Of a stretch of DNA of 64,000 nt, positions 1 to 11,890 are shown in pieces. Location of the stretch: assembly GCA_036346205.1 (NCBI GenBank), contig JARFJB010002010.1, forward strand, positions 1,291,501 to 1,355,500, given 5' to 3'. Within the stretch, counting starts at the first letter, position 1; each line of letters opens with the position of its first letter. The position numbers were made by a program, and so were the translations under genes. The stretch comes from Vesta saturnalis (Eukaryota; Arthropoda; Insecta; Coleoptera; Lampyridae). The notes under the pieces were generated by a model, which searched no databases, had not been told where the DNA came from, and saw only the letters and a program-made list of their open reading frames with translations.

Positions 1-3000
1 GGACGTTTGTTGTCCGTTTTTCTTTGACAAAACACATAAAGTGTTAATCATAATACTTCCAACTAAAAATCAAGGATCGGATCCTAATGATATTGCAATA
101 TTTACGTCAGGACACTACCTGAAGCATAAAGTTCAAACCTACTCACAAAAAGTCTATAAAATTAATGCTTATACACACACAAAGCTTTAATAAATCACTA
201 AAAGAAAGATCAATTAACAAATCAATCTTTAAATGGTTTGTGATCCGGCTTTTAGCTGGTAAAATCGAAAATTTTAAATTCTATAACTTCGCTACTAGCT
301 TATAGATGGCTTTTAAATTCGATTCAGTGGTAATATATAAAAAAATAAAACTTCAAAAAACAGCTACCAACAGAAAAATTTCATGGGGAACCATAATATG
401 AAATAATAGATAGGTGGTTCTATCTAAGACAACAGAGGAAAGTCCTGTACAGCCTATTTAGGGACGCCCTGTATGTACGTCTATATTTGTAAGTTATGAA
501 GCTTTTGGTCACGAATAACTTTTGCTCGAGACATTTTTCTCTATCTATCAGGTTAACAGTGTAGCGTTCTCGTCTACAAAACAAATTTCTGATAGCCTCT
601 TTGGAGTTAGAAACCTTCGTGGCCAAACGACCTCACTATTTTGTGGATAAGTAATTATTATAACACAGTTGAATTATACAAGTTTTATTAAGTCCAAAAA
701 TATAAAATAAGGATGGTAGAGGGTTTTATGATTCTGCACGATATGGTGAGGTGCGGCAGACGATAGATATTATGAATGAATTCTCGGCGTTGCTTTTGAT
801 GTTGATAGACAGGGGTAAATAATTCGATAGGGAAGAGCTGGGAGGTGTGTTTAGGGTAGAGTAGTAGTAGCTTGTTTTCGGAGCCGAAGCTGCCGACCAT
901 TTCCAGGAAGATAATTGGATCTTTAGGGTGGTTGATTCGCAGAGAAGTAGCTACCTATTCATGGAAGGAGATAGCTACGTCGAAGGTGACAATTCAGAAG
1001 CCCATTTCCGTGCAGAACAACCAAAATGATGGTTTAAATTATAACCCGACTTAAAACACGTTTCTCTTTTGTGTCGGATATTGGTAATTATTTCTAGGTG
1101 ACTGCTAGGGGGCGCAGTACTTACTAATTACGGGTCGATGCCCCCGGCAAATTAAATACCACGTGCTTTAGACACGTTTATACACCGGACTCGGTGCTAA
1201 AAGCAGCCACGACCGTTCTGTATAAATGTGCCTGCGACAAGAGTGATTGTAGGTATAACGGTTGATGATGGATGTTGGTGATATAAAGAAAGGTGGCAGG
1301 TTCTGGTAAGACAGGTAAGTTAGATGTTTAGGCATTAAACGGAGGGGGATCTGGTATGTAGGTGGAAATATGGATAAGGGTGTGTATGTCTGGTCTAAAT
1401 GTGATGTTGTACAAGGGGTAAAGTGAAAAAGGATGTCTATTTTTTATGAGCGTATTTATATGTGAAATTAATGGTCTAGTGATGCTGGTGCTGGTTTGTA
1501 TGTTGGATATAAATAAGGGTAATAATTGAGAGGGTTTTTAGGTCTGGTCTGGTAAATACGTAAAAGTAAATACGAATAAGTGAATTGGGACGGTAGGGGT
1601 GCAAGGACAGATTAGTCTGTAGAATGGTTTCACTTTTTTTCCTATTAACTTAATTAGTCTGTCAAGTTTTCTTATGTGCGAGCCTAATCCAAATACGACA
1701 GACGTGAAATATATAGCAGTTTACTTTAGAATAATGAACAAACCAAAATTAAGGATTGTGAACAATTAATTACAATTAGCTCTCAGTCTACTTATCTTTA
1801 TGTAATTACATACCATTAGTAATGAAATCTTACAGGTTCAATTAATAGTCGTGATTTATTACATTTAAAACGATAGATCTCCGTTATTCTGATTAAACAT
1901 CTTTTTTCACATCATTTTCCTATCGGTAGGTATATGTGAGATAAAAATACGTTGTATGTTGTTTGCATACATTAGAAATTACAAATTTTTATTAAATCTT
2001 AGGTAGCATTTTTGCTGTAATATAATTAAATTAGAATTTGATAATAAATTACTTACGCTTCCGAAATGCACGTCTAAACTTAAATTCCTAAAAAACCCTT
2101 ATTAAGCAAAAATTTCTTAGGGTGTGATAAAATTACAAAACGGTTTAAACCTAATTCCAATATTTATTTCATTAAAACATAATTTGAGTACATTGGTAGA
2201 AAAATTTTGTTTTATAACGTTTTAGAAAATATAATGTATACTTAGCATGATTAAACGCGCTTTAATTACCAAAGGTGTTATAGCAGGCGTATTTTATGGT
2301 TCAAAAACCAACATATTACACTATCAGAGCTGTCTATATTCATCAAAGCTTATGTACCCAACAGATTAGTAAGTACTTGGCCTAATTAAAAATAAACAAA
2401 ACAGTTATTCCAACATACTTTTAAGGTAAAATAATAACAAAAACGTTAACGGTTCAAGCGATTTAGGGTTACACAGTCCGTATACATAATATTGAAGGTT
2501 TACAGTGTAAATGCTACATTCAGATATTGGTTATTGATAATATTGACTAAATACTGCATAATAAGTGATGGGTTAAAGTTTTATTAACTAAACTGTTTTC
2601 ATTTCGTTCAGTGGCTCCAGTTACATCATATTTGACATTTCCCAATAATAAGATTGAAATGATTAAATTGGAGTAATCTATTTTGCCATCCCAATCGGTT
2701 ACCGAATGAAATGTTCAAAGTCGATTATACTAGTGGGTGTCAGTATAATTATACTCTAAAAATATAAAAATGTTCAACTCATGACGCGCAATATAAAAAT
2801 GCATTGATAAGCTTCACTAAGCCCATATTTATAAGTATGGCGAAAAGTGTTGTACACCGCATGAACTAATATGTTTACGTCTCTCATCTCAGAAACTAAA
2901 GTGCCATTTTACTCCCTCCGGTTTATATTCTTTTTTAGGGTCCCAAGGTATTAAAAGAAACAAAGGCGCAAGTAAAACCAGGTGTTAAACTAAAAACATA

Positions 3001-3150
3001 ATAATATAATATAATAAATAAAGCAAGAATTAATTAAGTTTAAATGTATACTAATAAATAATAATAATAATAAGAATAATAATAATAATTTAAAACATTA
3101 AGTTTGGGAGAATAATTGCAATCTAAACAAATCACTTTTAGTAGAAAAGA
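1..3150. other. AT-rich intergenic stretch, no gene recognised
   Basis: Short open frames of 60-70 codons occur near 420-1054 on both strands, but none resembles a family I know and none has a convincing start context. Around 455-474 the minus strand reads TACAGGGCGTCCCTAAAT, which resembles the TA-CAGGG ends of IS630/Tc1/mariner-like transposons seen later in the window. It may be one end of an element running off the left edge. The rest is AT-rich sequence without a pattern I can name. Confidence 0.5.
3052..3090. repeat. (AAT)n microsatellite
   Basis: A run of AAT/ATA triplets with one G interruption, followed directly by the left arm of the foldback element. Confidence 0.85.
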
Positions 3151-3774
3151 CACCGCATCGCCGCCATTTTGTTTTTTTGTGCCGTCATTGTCCACGCCCC
3201 CCTTCACCAGGTGGCCACGCCCATTTTAAGCCCTTTTTTTGGTTTCTTTTCCGGCGCTATTTTCAACACCTTGATGACGTATTTATGGTCCCCTACTCCG
3301 CAATTAGAACTGCTTTGGCCGTGTTAATAGCTTTTTGGCAGTCCAACCCTTGGAGGGTAGGCAACCGCAATTAATCAAACCAGTTAACCAAATTCGTTAA
3401 TCAAATCAGTTAACCACACCAATTATTCAGATCAATCAATTTAACGGCGGCCATTTTTGTTTTGTGACCATTTTTTTGTTGCAGCCGTTTTTGTTTTGTC
3501 TGGCAACAGCGAAGGCAATTGAATTATGACGCATAATTAAAAGTAGTGGGTCAAATCAATCAATCAAGAAGCTGAGCTAACAACTCTTCATGACATTCAG
3601 GTAACGATTCCCCTATTCCTATGAGCGACCAATTACTTTGTAGATAAAGCTAACCGACGCTCAGAATTGGTACTCTCTCTAAACCTGAGGGCAGCGGCGT
3701 GGGAAAACAGTCGATCATCCTAAAATCAATCTCAACCAAATCAATCAAACCAATCAAAAGAAAATTCGAGTGTA

Positions 3775-4250
3775 AGATACTGATCTGAAACTAACCTCTG
3801 TCAACACGACTTTAGATGATATGTTGATTTGAATTCAGCTTCTGCCAAACTTATTCGACTTAATACAAAAAACAAAAACAAGATGCAAGTCTAAGATGTT
3901 GATTTGATATCAACTCCGGCCAACCTTAAAATTCAAGTCTAAGACACTGATTTGAAACTAACCTCTGTCAAAATGATATTAGATGCGGGTCTAATATGTT
4001 GATTTGAAATCAGCTTTTGCCAACCTTATTCGACTTAATACAGAAACAAAAACAAGACACAAGTCTAAGATGTTGATTTGAAATCAGCTTCTGGCAACCT
4101 TATTCGGTTTAATACAAAAACAAAAACAAAATGCAAGTCAAACATGTTGATTTGAAATCAGATTCTGCCAACTTTATTCGATTTAAAGCAAAGACAAAAA
4201 CGAAGATGCAAGTCTAAGATGTGGATTTGAATGATTTCAAATCAGCATCT
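3775..4250. repeat. Minisatellite, unit about 75 bp with a shorter variant
   Basis: At least five degenerate units share the core AAGTCTAAGATGTTGATTTG, then AAATCAGCTTCTGCCAACC, TTATTCGACTTAATAC and an AAAACAAAAACAAGATG linker. A variant unit (CACTGATTTGAAACTAACC) alternates near 3780 and 3945. The array lies inside the foldback element. Confidence 0.75.
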
Positions 4251-4783
4251 AAAATGTGTTTCTATATTACTTGCCGATTTAAAAATTGCGATATTATTAA
4301 AAACCTATTTATGAATTTTGTTAAGAAAAGCAAGATTTGAGATTAACATCGATTCTATGTCGTAAGACAGCTATAGCACTCCGTGTTTTATTGTACCCAA
4401 TCTTCGTCATCATTACACAACCATAATAATAATAATACTTATAGAACACTGTAGATGCACGGATTAAGGTATAACAAGTGTGTGTTGATCGCGTGAAGGT
4501 TTACAGCACGTTTAAACCAGTGAATCAACATGAGATGGTGGTGATGAATCATAACATTAGAAATTTGTACACGTAATTAAATAAAGAAATATAATAAGGT
4601 GTAACCGTGTAAGGCATAAAATCAAAAACGGTCACTTACGAGTATTATTCTTGATATTCGTATTAAATAACACCTTAACATGATGACACGGGCGAGTATA
4701 ACACCTGGTTTTTGTTGCTTATAGTCATGGGACATTCACTTTCTATGTTTTATTTATAAATGGACAATATAAAGTACTTAACG

Positions 4784-4795
4784 CCCCCCCCCCCC
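4784..4795. repeat. C12 homopolymer
   Basis: Twelve consecutive C residues in an AT-rich setting. The length may be unreliable in any assembly. Confidence 0.8.
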
Positions 4796-4981
4796 GCCAC
4801 TAATGTAAAGTAATTATTTTCTGAATTTCCCAGTTATGTAACCACACGGCCTTTCATATAGAAAATAATCGCACTAACCAGGCTATGGTTAGTGCGATCC
4901 CCAGAGGGTAGGCCACACCCCTGGCTTTTGATTGGTACTTAGACTCTACTCACACTCCACGCTCTGATCAGGTTGTTTTTG

Positions 4982-4982
<1 letters not shown>

Positions 4983-5042
<60 letters not shown>
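4983..5042. repeat. (TA)n microsatellite, about 30 units
   Basis: An uninterrupted TA dinucleotide run inside the foldback element. Confidence 0.95.
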
Positions 5043-5043
<1 letters not shown>

Positions 5044-5704
5044 CCAACAAAAACCAGCAGTTATACACTTCCGTGGTCATGTCTAAAGCAGCTGCTTCAG
5101 AAATAGACCAATTACTGTTACAGCTAAACAGTTTAAAATGGGATCTGGAAATTTGTGGCGTTTAAAAAAGCTTGAAAAAGATGAATCTGAATATCCGCAA
5201 TACCAGACTGATCGATAGATTGAGGTAACCAATAAAATATGGTTAAGTGATCGTTTTTGGTTTTAACCCTTGCGCTTATTTTATTTACTTTTATCTCATT
5301 ACCTGAACAGATTGTTAATGTAATGAAATAATTATAGATATTGATTTATCTATTCTTAATGCATCAACATGTTTTAACACTTTTAAAATCGTTAGGGGTT
5401 CGAGACTGGGGTAGAATACAAGATATTCAATCTGGACATCAATCAACAAACGACGGTGAGAGGGTGGTTGTGGAACAGGAGAAATTTAAATGTGTGCTAC
5501 CCGAGCGGTAGCATAAGTTTGTCATGTGTGAGGACCATCGTATACAACAATTTAACGAGCGGTTGAAGAATAAAAATGTTTCAATGCAATCTTTAGGGGC
5601 AATAGGCAAAGCAAAAAATTTAGCATTCATTTAGAAAAACGGTTTTATTATAATTACTATCTTATGTAATGACGAGATGATTTAATAAATAAAATCATTT
5701 TTGT

Positions 5705-5995
5705 TTTGTGGTACTTGAGATTGATTTGATTAAGATTGATTTGATTGATGAACTGATTTGATCCACTGCTTTCAATTATGACTCAGAAGTAAATTATCTG
5801 CGATGTTGCCTGACAAAACAAAACAGAAATGGCCACCAAAACAAAATTTGCGCCGAAAGGGAAATGGCCACAAAAACAGAAAATATCCAGTAAAAGAAAA
5901 ATGGCCCACAAATCAAAAATGGCCGCCGTCAAATAGATTTGATTAATTGATTGATTTGATCGAATGATTGATTTGATTGATTAATTTCAATAATT
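5705..5995. repeat. Inner inverted arm with TTGATT and ATGGCC repeats
   Basis: This is the inverted relative of 3390-3575. It has short repeats of TTGATTTGATTGAT at both edges and four ATGGCC-A/G-rich units between (AATGGCCACCAAAAC, AATGGCCACAAAAAC, AATGGCCCACAAATC, AATGGCCGCCG). The left arm has the same motifs in reverse (CGGCGGCCATTTTTGTTTT). Confidence 0.6.
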
Positions 5996-7555
5996 GAAAT
6001 GATTAATTGTTTTGACTGATCTTGCGAGGGTTAGTTTTTTTCCTTTTTACTCCGCCAACAAAAACTATAATTAAGTACTCGCGGTTGAATATAAATAAGA
6101 GTAAAATTAAGTAATTTATTGACTCGTAATAAAGGTCAAATAGCTATAGTGTAAACGTTAGTTATTCAAAATAAATTTATTTATGTTGAGTAGAAACTAA
6201 AAAGATCTAAGAGATTGCCGTTAATTGTAAATAGCATCTTTCTTTATTTCAAAATTAAAACCTATCAAGTACTATAAATAACCGATAATATAGTAAACGT
6301 GAAACGTAATAATTTAGTTTATATTAAAAATGTATCTTGTAAATGGAAAAGTACGTTTAGTAATATCAAGTAAAGATAAGCAAACCAAAGCATTCAAAAA
6401 TAGAATTTAAAATCTGATCAATATAATTAAGAGAATTTTAAATTAGCAAAATAAGTAATAGTTGACACCGTCTTTATAATATTGATTAATTCACTTCGCA
6501 GAAAATTGCATTGTTAAATCACATTTTCTGTATAAATAATTAAAGTTAAACCTGAAATACGTTCTATGAATTCCAACTACAATGAAAATAAAGTAATCTT
6601 TATACTATTGTATAAAATTTTGTACATTTAAATAAAGCGGACACCGACAGATGGGTCAAGCTACAACTAGCTTCTGGAATTGCGTGATTTTGAGTTGATA
6701 TAATTAAAGCGTTAGATAGCATAAGTATTTTTTGTTAATGAAAACTGGCCGAATTTTATATCGATCGTTCTGTTATTTCACAAATAATTATTTTAGCACG
6801 ATGCAAGAAATACTAATTCAGTAATTGATTTAATATCAATTAAAACAAATGGTTACGCTGTCGCCTCATCGTTAAAATTATAGAATTTTCAGCCGTTTCC
6901 CCCTTTTAAATGTCGTACTCTATATAGGTAAGTGCTTTTAACGAAAGGATTATCTTTCGTTCTCACTGCGTACGTATAGACGAAGCTGAGTTTTGTGAAC
7001 TAGCATGAGGTAAAGAGTAGTTAGTAAAAATTAATTGATGTAATTCAACTTAGTAAATACTTGCTCTGTAAACGAGTATCAAAATTTAGCTAAATTTATT
7101 TCGATAAGCAGCAAGGAAATCACTTTGCTACGTACCACCGGTTTGCTTGAACCGTAATCATTGAAATTTTAATAATTGATCATTTCCATCCATCATTGGT
7201 GAAGGAATTTTGTTTTCCTAGGGAACCTGTGACCTTTGTGAAGTACCGTATCCTCCCGTCTGGACTAAGCGAGTTTTAGGTACATCTACTATCATAAGGA
7301 TTCGACCCTGAATTTGATCTTCCAGTGGGAAACCCGATGCAGCCCATTTAGAAATCTGTATACGTTCAGGAGTGGCCCCAAAAACCGCCTGAACAATAGT
7401 TTATCTTTTAGTGGCACCCGAATCCGTTTTCAACCTCCTGGAAAGACAACGGACATTCGCAGCCCATCCAGGAGTGGTAATAAATATTCATAATTACCGT
7501 ACCTTATAATTCTCTTTAAATAAAATATTTGCAAGCAAGGTTTAATTTTTGTGGT
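5996..7555. other. AT-rich interior of foldback element, no gene
   Basis: No open frame or family is recognised. At about 7245-7310 a GGATTCGACCC string resembles a Pol III B box. It has no clear A box at the right distance, so I do not call a tRNA or SINE. Confidence 0.45.
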
Positions 7556-7869
7556 ATATGGACCCATCAGAAACCACGGGGCATGGCCTACCCTCAGACC
7601 CTCCAATCAGAACGCTTCGACTGGGGCGATACGCAAGCGCAATATCAATCAGGGCGACTGTAGTTGCATACTCTCTAGGGCTTGGGCTGCTAAATAGGCT
7701 CCTAATACTATCAAAGGGGACCTAATTACGGCGTAAGGGCCTTAAATACGTCATCAAGGGGTTGAAAATGGCGCCGGAAAAGAAACCGACAAAAAAGGGG
7801 TGTGGGTACGTGGTGAAAGTGGGAGGTACTACACCCACTCCTCCCGCCACTATTTATTATGACTCATAA

Positions 7870-8530
7870 GTAAAAACAAAATGCGGGCGCTAGTGCCCTC
7901 ATTCTACTACTATTTTTATTTACTTTATTATGTTGAAAAATAGTAGAACGTTTACAATTTTAACAATGCGCCGCAGTTCGTTTTGTAAAAACATGTTCAT
8001 TAATAATTCTGTTTATATATCGCCTAACTTTTCTACTACTTATGCGTAAACGAATAAGTAATACAGGTATATTTTTCATGTATTCAATTACCATAATTAT
8101 TTTTAAACGCCCTATTAGACTTCAAACTCCCCATCAATAACACATTCAGTAGACCCTTGATGTACACAGCATTAGATTAACAGTGTAGATAGATCGAACA
8201 AGTGTGGGCAGTTAATCACATCTTTTGGAGTTCATTTTGAGAGCACACCTCGCGTCTATTGCTCCAAGTTACCGTAGTGTAACAGCATCTCCAAATTCAA
8301 TTGATTAACCTTATGACAGAAGCATGACCACATTAATTTCATTACTTTCCTAAGTTTATGTCCTTTAGTCATAACAAATGTGAATAATCAGATATTTTTA
8401 TTACTTTTTACTGGTATTTATAGGCATTTTCAATATAACATTAGTTGACACCAAACAATATTTGAGAACTTACCGGGTGACCGATACACCTCCTAGCCAA
8501 CCTGTCTTAAGAATGAACTCTATTTACTGT
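7870..8530. other. Intergenic, nothing recognised
   Basis: AT-rich unique-looking sequence between the foldback element and the hexanucleotide array. No coding frame or repeat could be supported. Confidence 0.45.
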
Positions 8531-8602
8531 ATATACTCTATATACACACGTGTGTGCTTGTGACCACGTGCACACACGCGTACACGCACACATGCATGCA
8601 CA

Positions 8603-9160
8603 TACAACCACAAGCACAAGCATAAGCACAAGCACAAGCACAAGCACAAGCGCAAGCGCAAGCACAAGCACAAGCACAAGCACAAGCACAAGCACAAGCA
8701 CAAGCACAAGCACAAGCACAAGCACAAGCACAAGCACAAGCACAAGCACAAGCACAAGCACAAGCACAAGCACAAGCACAAGCACAAGCACAAGCACAAG
8801 CACAAGCACAAGCACAAGCACAAGCACAAGCACAAGCACAAGCACAAGCACAAGCACAAGCACAAGCACAAGCACAAGCACAAGCACAAGCACAAGCACA
8901 AGCACAAGCACAAGCACAAGCACAAGCACAGCACAAGCACAAGCACACAGCACAGCACCAGCACAAGCACAAGCACAAGCACAAGCACAAGCACAAGCAC
9001 AAGCACAAGCACAAGCACAAGCACAAGCACAAGCACAAGCACAAGCACAAGCACAAGCACAAGCACAAGCACAAGCACAAGCGCAAGCGCAAGCACAAGC
9101 GCAAGTACAAGGACAAACACAATCACCAGCACAAGCATAAGTACAAGCACAAGCACGTAT
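8603..9160. repeat. Hexanucleotide array (CACAAG)n, about 90 units
   Basis: Nearly pure AGCACA/CACAAG hexamers run for about 555 bp. Breaks occur at 8651-8668 (CAAGCG variants), 8930-8965 (missing bases shift the phase) and the degenerate right edge. The left edge is preceded by alternating purine-pyrimidine sequence (TATACACACGTGTGTG and similar, 8540-8600). Because the unit is six bases and has no stop codon in most frames, several frames on both strands stay open for up to about 215 codons. They encode only dipeptide repeats (Leu-Val, Cys-Leu, Ala-Cys, Ser-Thr, Ala-Gln). These are not genes. Confidence 0.95.
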
Positions 9161-9211
9161 GACCTAAAATTCACTTATGGGTAATTACTATAGCCCTTAC
9201 GCTTTTAATGC

Positions 9212-9272
<61 letters not shown>
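9212..9272. repeat. (AT)n microsatellite
   Basis: Pure AT dinucleotides after a short TACATA lead-in, directly upstream of the piggyBac remnant. Confidence 0.95.
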
Positions 9273-9275
<3 letters not shown>

Positions 9276-9287
9276 GAAAGAACAGCG

Positions 9288-9990
9288 ACGATAATAGACA
9301 TTCCAAAGAATAAACCCGCTCAGTCAATTTTACACCTTTGCAAACCACTTGTAGGATCGAACCAGAATATCACAGCCCGCAATCGGTTTACTTCATTGGA
9401 GTTAGTAGAAGAAAAAGATCTCTAACGTATGTAGGCACTATGAAGCCAAAGAAATCTATTTTTTCTACAGGGTTCAAGGCAAATAAATCCAGAGTAGTAG
9501 GATCAGCACTTCATGATAAATCCCGATAAAAATAAACCAGAAATTATCTGGATTTATAATAAAACAAAAAGTGGTGTAGATCTTCTCGGTACGAAAAGTG
9601 ACTTATATTTATCTAACAAAGGACGGAGGAGATATGAAGGTAGGTAATATTTGCACTCTCGTAAACGTAAATTGTGTCAACAGTTTCATGCTACACTTGG
9701 AAATCGTACAATGAAAGTATTTTATCGAAAGTTTGGTCGCCTAGCAGTTCTAAATCTTCCCAAAGATATTAAGTCACTAACAAGTGAAATCATTCCTGAA
9801 GAACTAGAAAATCCGACCGAAGGAGTTCCATTCGACAAATTTCAGAAACGCAAGACCTCTTGTAGCGCCTTCCTGGTAAAGGGAGAAAAACTTCACAAAA
9901 TGCATAAAATGTAGCAATCCCATCTTCTCGGTGTGCAGCAGAAAATTATGCCGGATGTTTCTTATTATGTGCTACAGACCTCAATATGAT
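9288..9990 (+). pseudogene. piggyBac-type transposase remnant, C-terminal part
   Basis: Shifting plus-strand frames give a piggyBac-like order (DDE_Tnp_1_7 family). Near 9340 is KPLVGSNQNITARNRFTSL, close to the family's 'GSNRNVTTDNFFTS' block. Then comes LTYVGTMKPKK near 9425, followed near 9545 by IIWIYNKTKSGVDLL, the region with the last catalytic Asp (GVD). Near 9850-9960 is a Cys-rich tail (CSNPIFSVCSRKLC) like the C-terminal zinc-binding module of the family. At least one frameshift lies near 9415 and stops lie near 9527. The N-terminal half and the first catalytic Asp are absent; an (AT)n tract lies just upstream. It is a dead fragment. It is distinct from the fragment at 15845-16201, which covers an earlier part of the protein but lies downstream. 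Confidence 0.8.
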
Positions 9991-10248
9991 AGCAGAATAC
10001 TAAAACAGCTATATAATATTTTGGAATTATTCACCGTTTCAGACGGTAAAGTGTCACTCAGGAAACACAGGTTTTTCCCTGCCTTCCTAAATCTTGGCAT
10101 CGAATTGAAGTTCTCAAATGCGTTTATCCGCAAAACCGAATCAATTCTCGATAAATATGTTGAAATGTACAATCTAGATCTAACTAAATATAATGCTCCC
10201 TTAGAACATCTAAAGGATAGATTTGTCTCTCCGTATAATTTGTCTTAA
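9954..10248 (+). other. Open frame of unknown origin after the piggyBac tail
   Basis: The frame of the piggyBac Cys-rich tail runs on without a stop to 10248. From the first ATG it gives about 97 residues, rich in charged and hydrophobic residues and ending ...FVSPYNLS. I recognise no domain. It may be the element's own extension, captured sequence or chance. It has no promoter or intron that I can see. Confidence 0.25.
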
Positions 10249-10760
10249 TCCTTTATTTTGGATACACACCATTACAATTTTTGAGGAGAGAATAAATATT
10301 GTCTGTAGGCAGTCTGGTTCACCACAAGCAACATTCGCTATCCAACGTTCCGTGGGTTAGGCGGGACCACGTCGGTATAACCGTACGGTATGTAGCACGC
10401 AATAGTCAACCTGAAGGATCAGTATGTCGAACGTATTTAGGTTAAAGATCTGAAGCTGTATAACACTGATTAAAAATTGAACTATATATTTAACTAAATA
10501 GTAAATAATTGAACGTTCAAAGCGCGAGTATGTGTAAAAACGGTACTTCCGTAGAACAACCTTGTATGCGATCTAAGTAATCCGCCAACGTAGTAGTAGG
10601 GGCATAGACATTTTTATAGTGATTTACTGGTGTAATTTTAATCATCACAGTTTGGTGGTACAACGTTGTTTGTGCCGCCTCAGCTTATAGTTTCCCGCGA
10701 GTTAATTTTGTTTACATAATTTTCGTGGTGTGTAGTTTGCGTTATAAGCAGAAATTGATG
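10249..10760. other. Intergenic, nothing recognised
   Basis: Mixed-composition sequence with no supported frame or repeat. Confidence 0.4.
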
Positions 10761-10765
10761 CTTCT

Positions 10766-11890
10766 TTGACACATTCAGCTATAACACAGTTAAGTAGAGG
10801 AAAAAGACGAAAGATGCATATTGACAATTGGAAGCAGAATGTTAGAAAATGTTGCAAAGACAGTGGTGACACTTCGTCTAGAAATGTCCCTAAAGAAGCT
10901 TTAAGACGCCCAGATGAAGTAAGTTCATTTAACGCATGTGTACTATGTATGGTTATGTAACAAGATTTTAATATTTAGAGACGCATCTGCAAGTGTTCTC
11001 AGTCACGAAATGGGTGATCTGCGGAATTATTGGTGAATAGACACCAAACGTTGTTCCCAAAGTTCAGGGCGCTAAGTTATGATTGTGAATCACCATACCT
11101 GGCACAAGTTATTTCCGTTTAAGAGTCAAAGAGACGTAGGGTTGAATAGGCAATATCCCGCCGCCAAGCTACTGCAAAATACACAATCGATAATGTACGG
11201 GTATGCAAATCAACGCTATGTTACATATTCTCAATCACCCAGGGACGAGTTCAGTACCTTGTGGATAAAATAAAATCTGATGGAGATGTAACTTACAAAC
11301 GTGGAAAGCATATAAACCGCCCAAAAAAACTGAAGGTAGCAGATACAGAGAGAATATGTGAACATATTCATCCATTTCCACAGCAGGAAAATCATTGCAG
11401 CACATATTCATCCTCAAAGAATTGCCTTTCAGCTGATTTAAGCATCTCAATGGTGTATAGACCTTTTTGGAAAAATACCCATAGTCATGTCGCATTAAGG
11501 ACGTATCACGACGTATTTGCAAGTAAATTTAACTTGCGAATTGGACTTCCTAGATCAGATACCAGCTAGTACTGTGACAAACTGTTCAATAAACTTATCT
11601 CAACGGACGATGAAGGCGACAGAAACCACATCGAAATTGAGAGTAAAATCCATCATATGCGAGCAGAAGCGAACTACCAAAAATTGAGAGAATAAACCGA
11701 AATGGCTAAGGTAAATCCTAATTATCTGGTTCTATGCAGTGATTTTCAGCAAGTACTATTTTGCCCAAATCTAACACATTCATCGATATTCTATCCGAGC
11801 CAATTTTCTACCTATAAACACTGTGTTCATAACATGGGAAATGGTGTAACTGCAATGATTACAAAAGGAAGTTGTTTTTTTTTAGGTTGA
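10766..11890 (+). pseudogene. Decayed multi-exon gene of an unnamed insect repeat-associated family
   Basis: The first block (10800-10920) encodes KRRKMHIDNWKQNVRKCCKD and ends at a plausible splice donor (GAAGTAAG, about 10917). Further blocks on the plus strand include HVALRTYHDVFASKFNLRIG and LPRSDT near 11485-11570. Then follow a charged stretch (11620-11700) and MAKVNPNYLVLCSDFQQVLF near 11702, followed by HNMGNGVTAM. The combination of an Asn-Trp-Lys N-terminus, a 'Y-F-NL-GLPRSDTC' module and a 'DLQQVL..P' module matches a protein type I associate with multi-copy, transposon-like genes in insects. I cannot name the superfamily or its catalytic residues. Frameshifts and stops between blocks make it a relic. 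Strand and order are consistent throughout. Confidence 0.5.

Larger units (their letters stand above)
3160..7855. mobile_element. Large foldback (long inverted repeat) DNA element, copy 1
   Basis: The left arm (about 3186-3380) and the right arm (about 7590-7850) are inverted relatives. Both carry a block reading TTTCTTTTCCGGCGC followed by ATTTTCAA and CTTGATGACGTATTTA, with matching flanks. A second, inner pair of inverted arms lies at about 3390-3575 and 5705-5990. The element also holds a minisatellite, a C12 run, a (TA)n tract and, at about 4897-4940, a fragment repeating part of the right arm (GAGGGTAGGCCA). No protein is encoded. The same arm sequence recurs at 48901-50485, so this is a family. 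Its exact ends and target duplication are not resolved. It is most likely a non-autonomous DNA transposon that gained internal repeats. Confidence 0.6.

Noticed and set aside
3775..4250. CRISPR-like array
   Set aside because: The repeats are degenerate, spacers are not distinct, and the setting is an animal genome; it is a minisatellite.
7245..7310. SINE or tRNA around GGATTCGACCC
   Set aside because: No A box at a suitable distance and no match to the SINE copies at 38.4 and 51.8 kb.
8507..9174. Long open frames of 148-216 codons across the hexanucleotide array
   Set aside because: They encode only dipeptide repeats in every frame of a stop-free hexamer and have no start context, domain or splice support.
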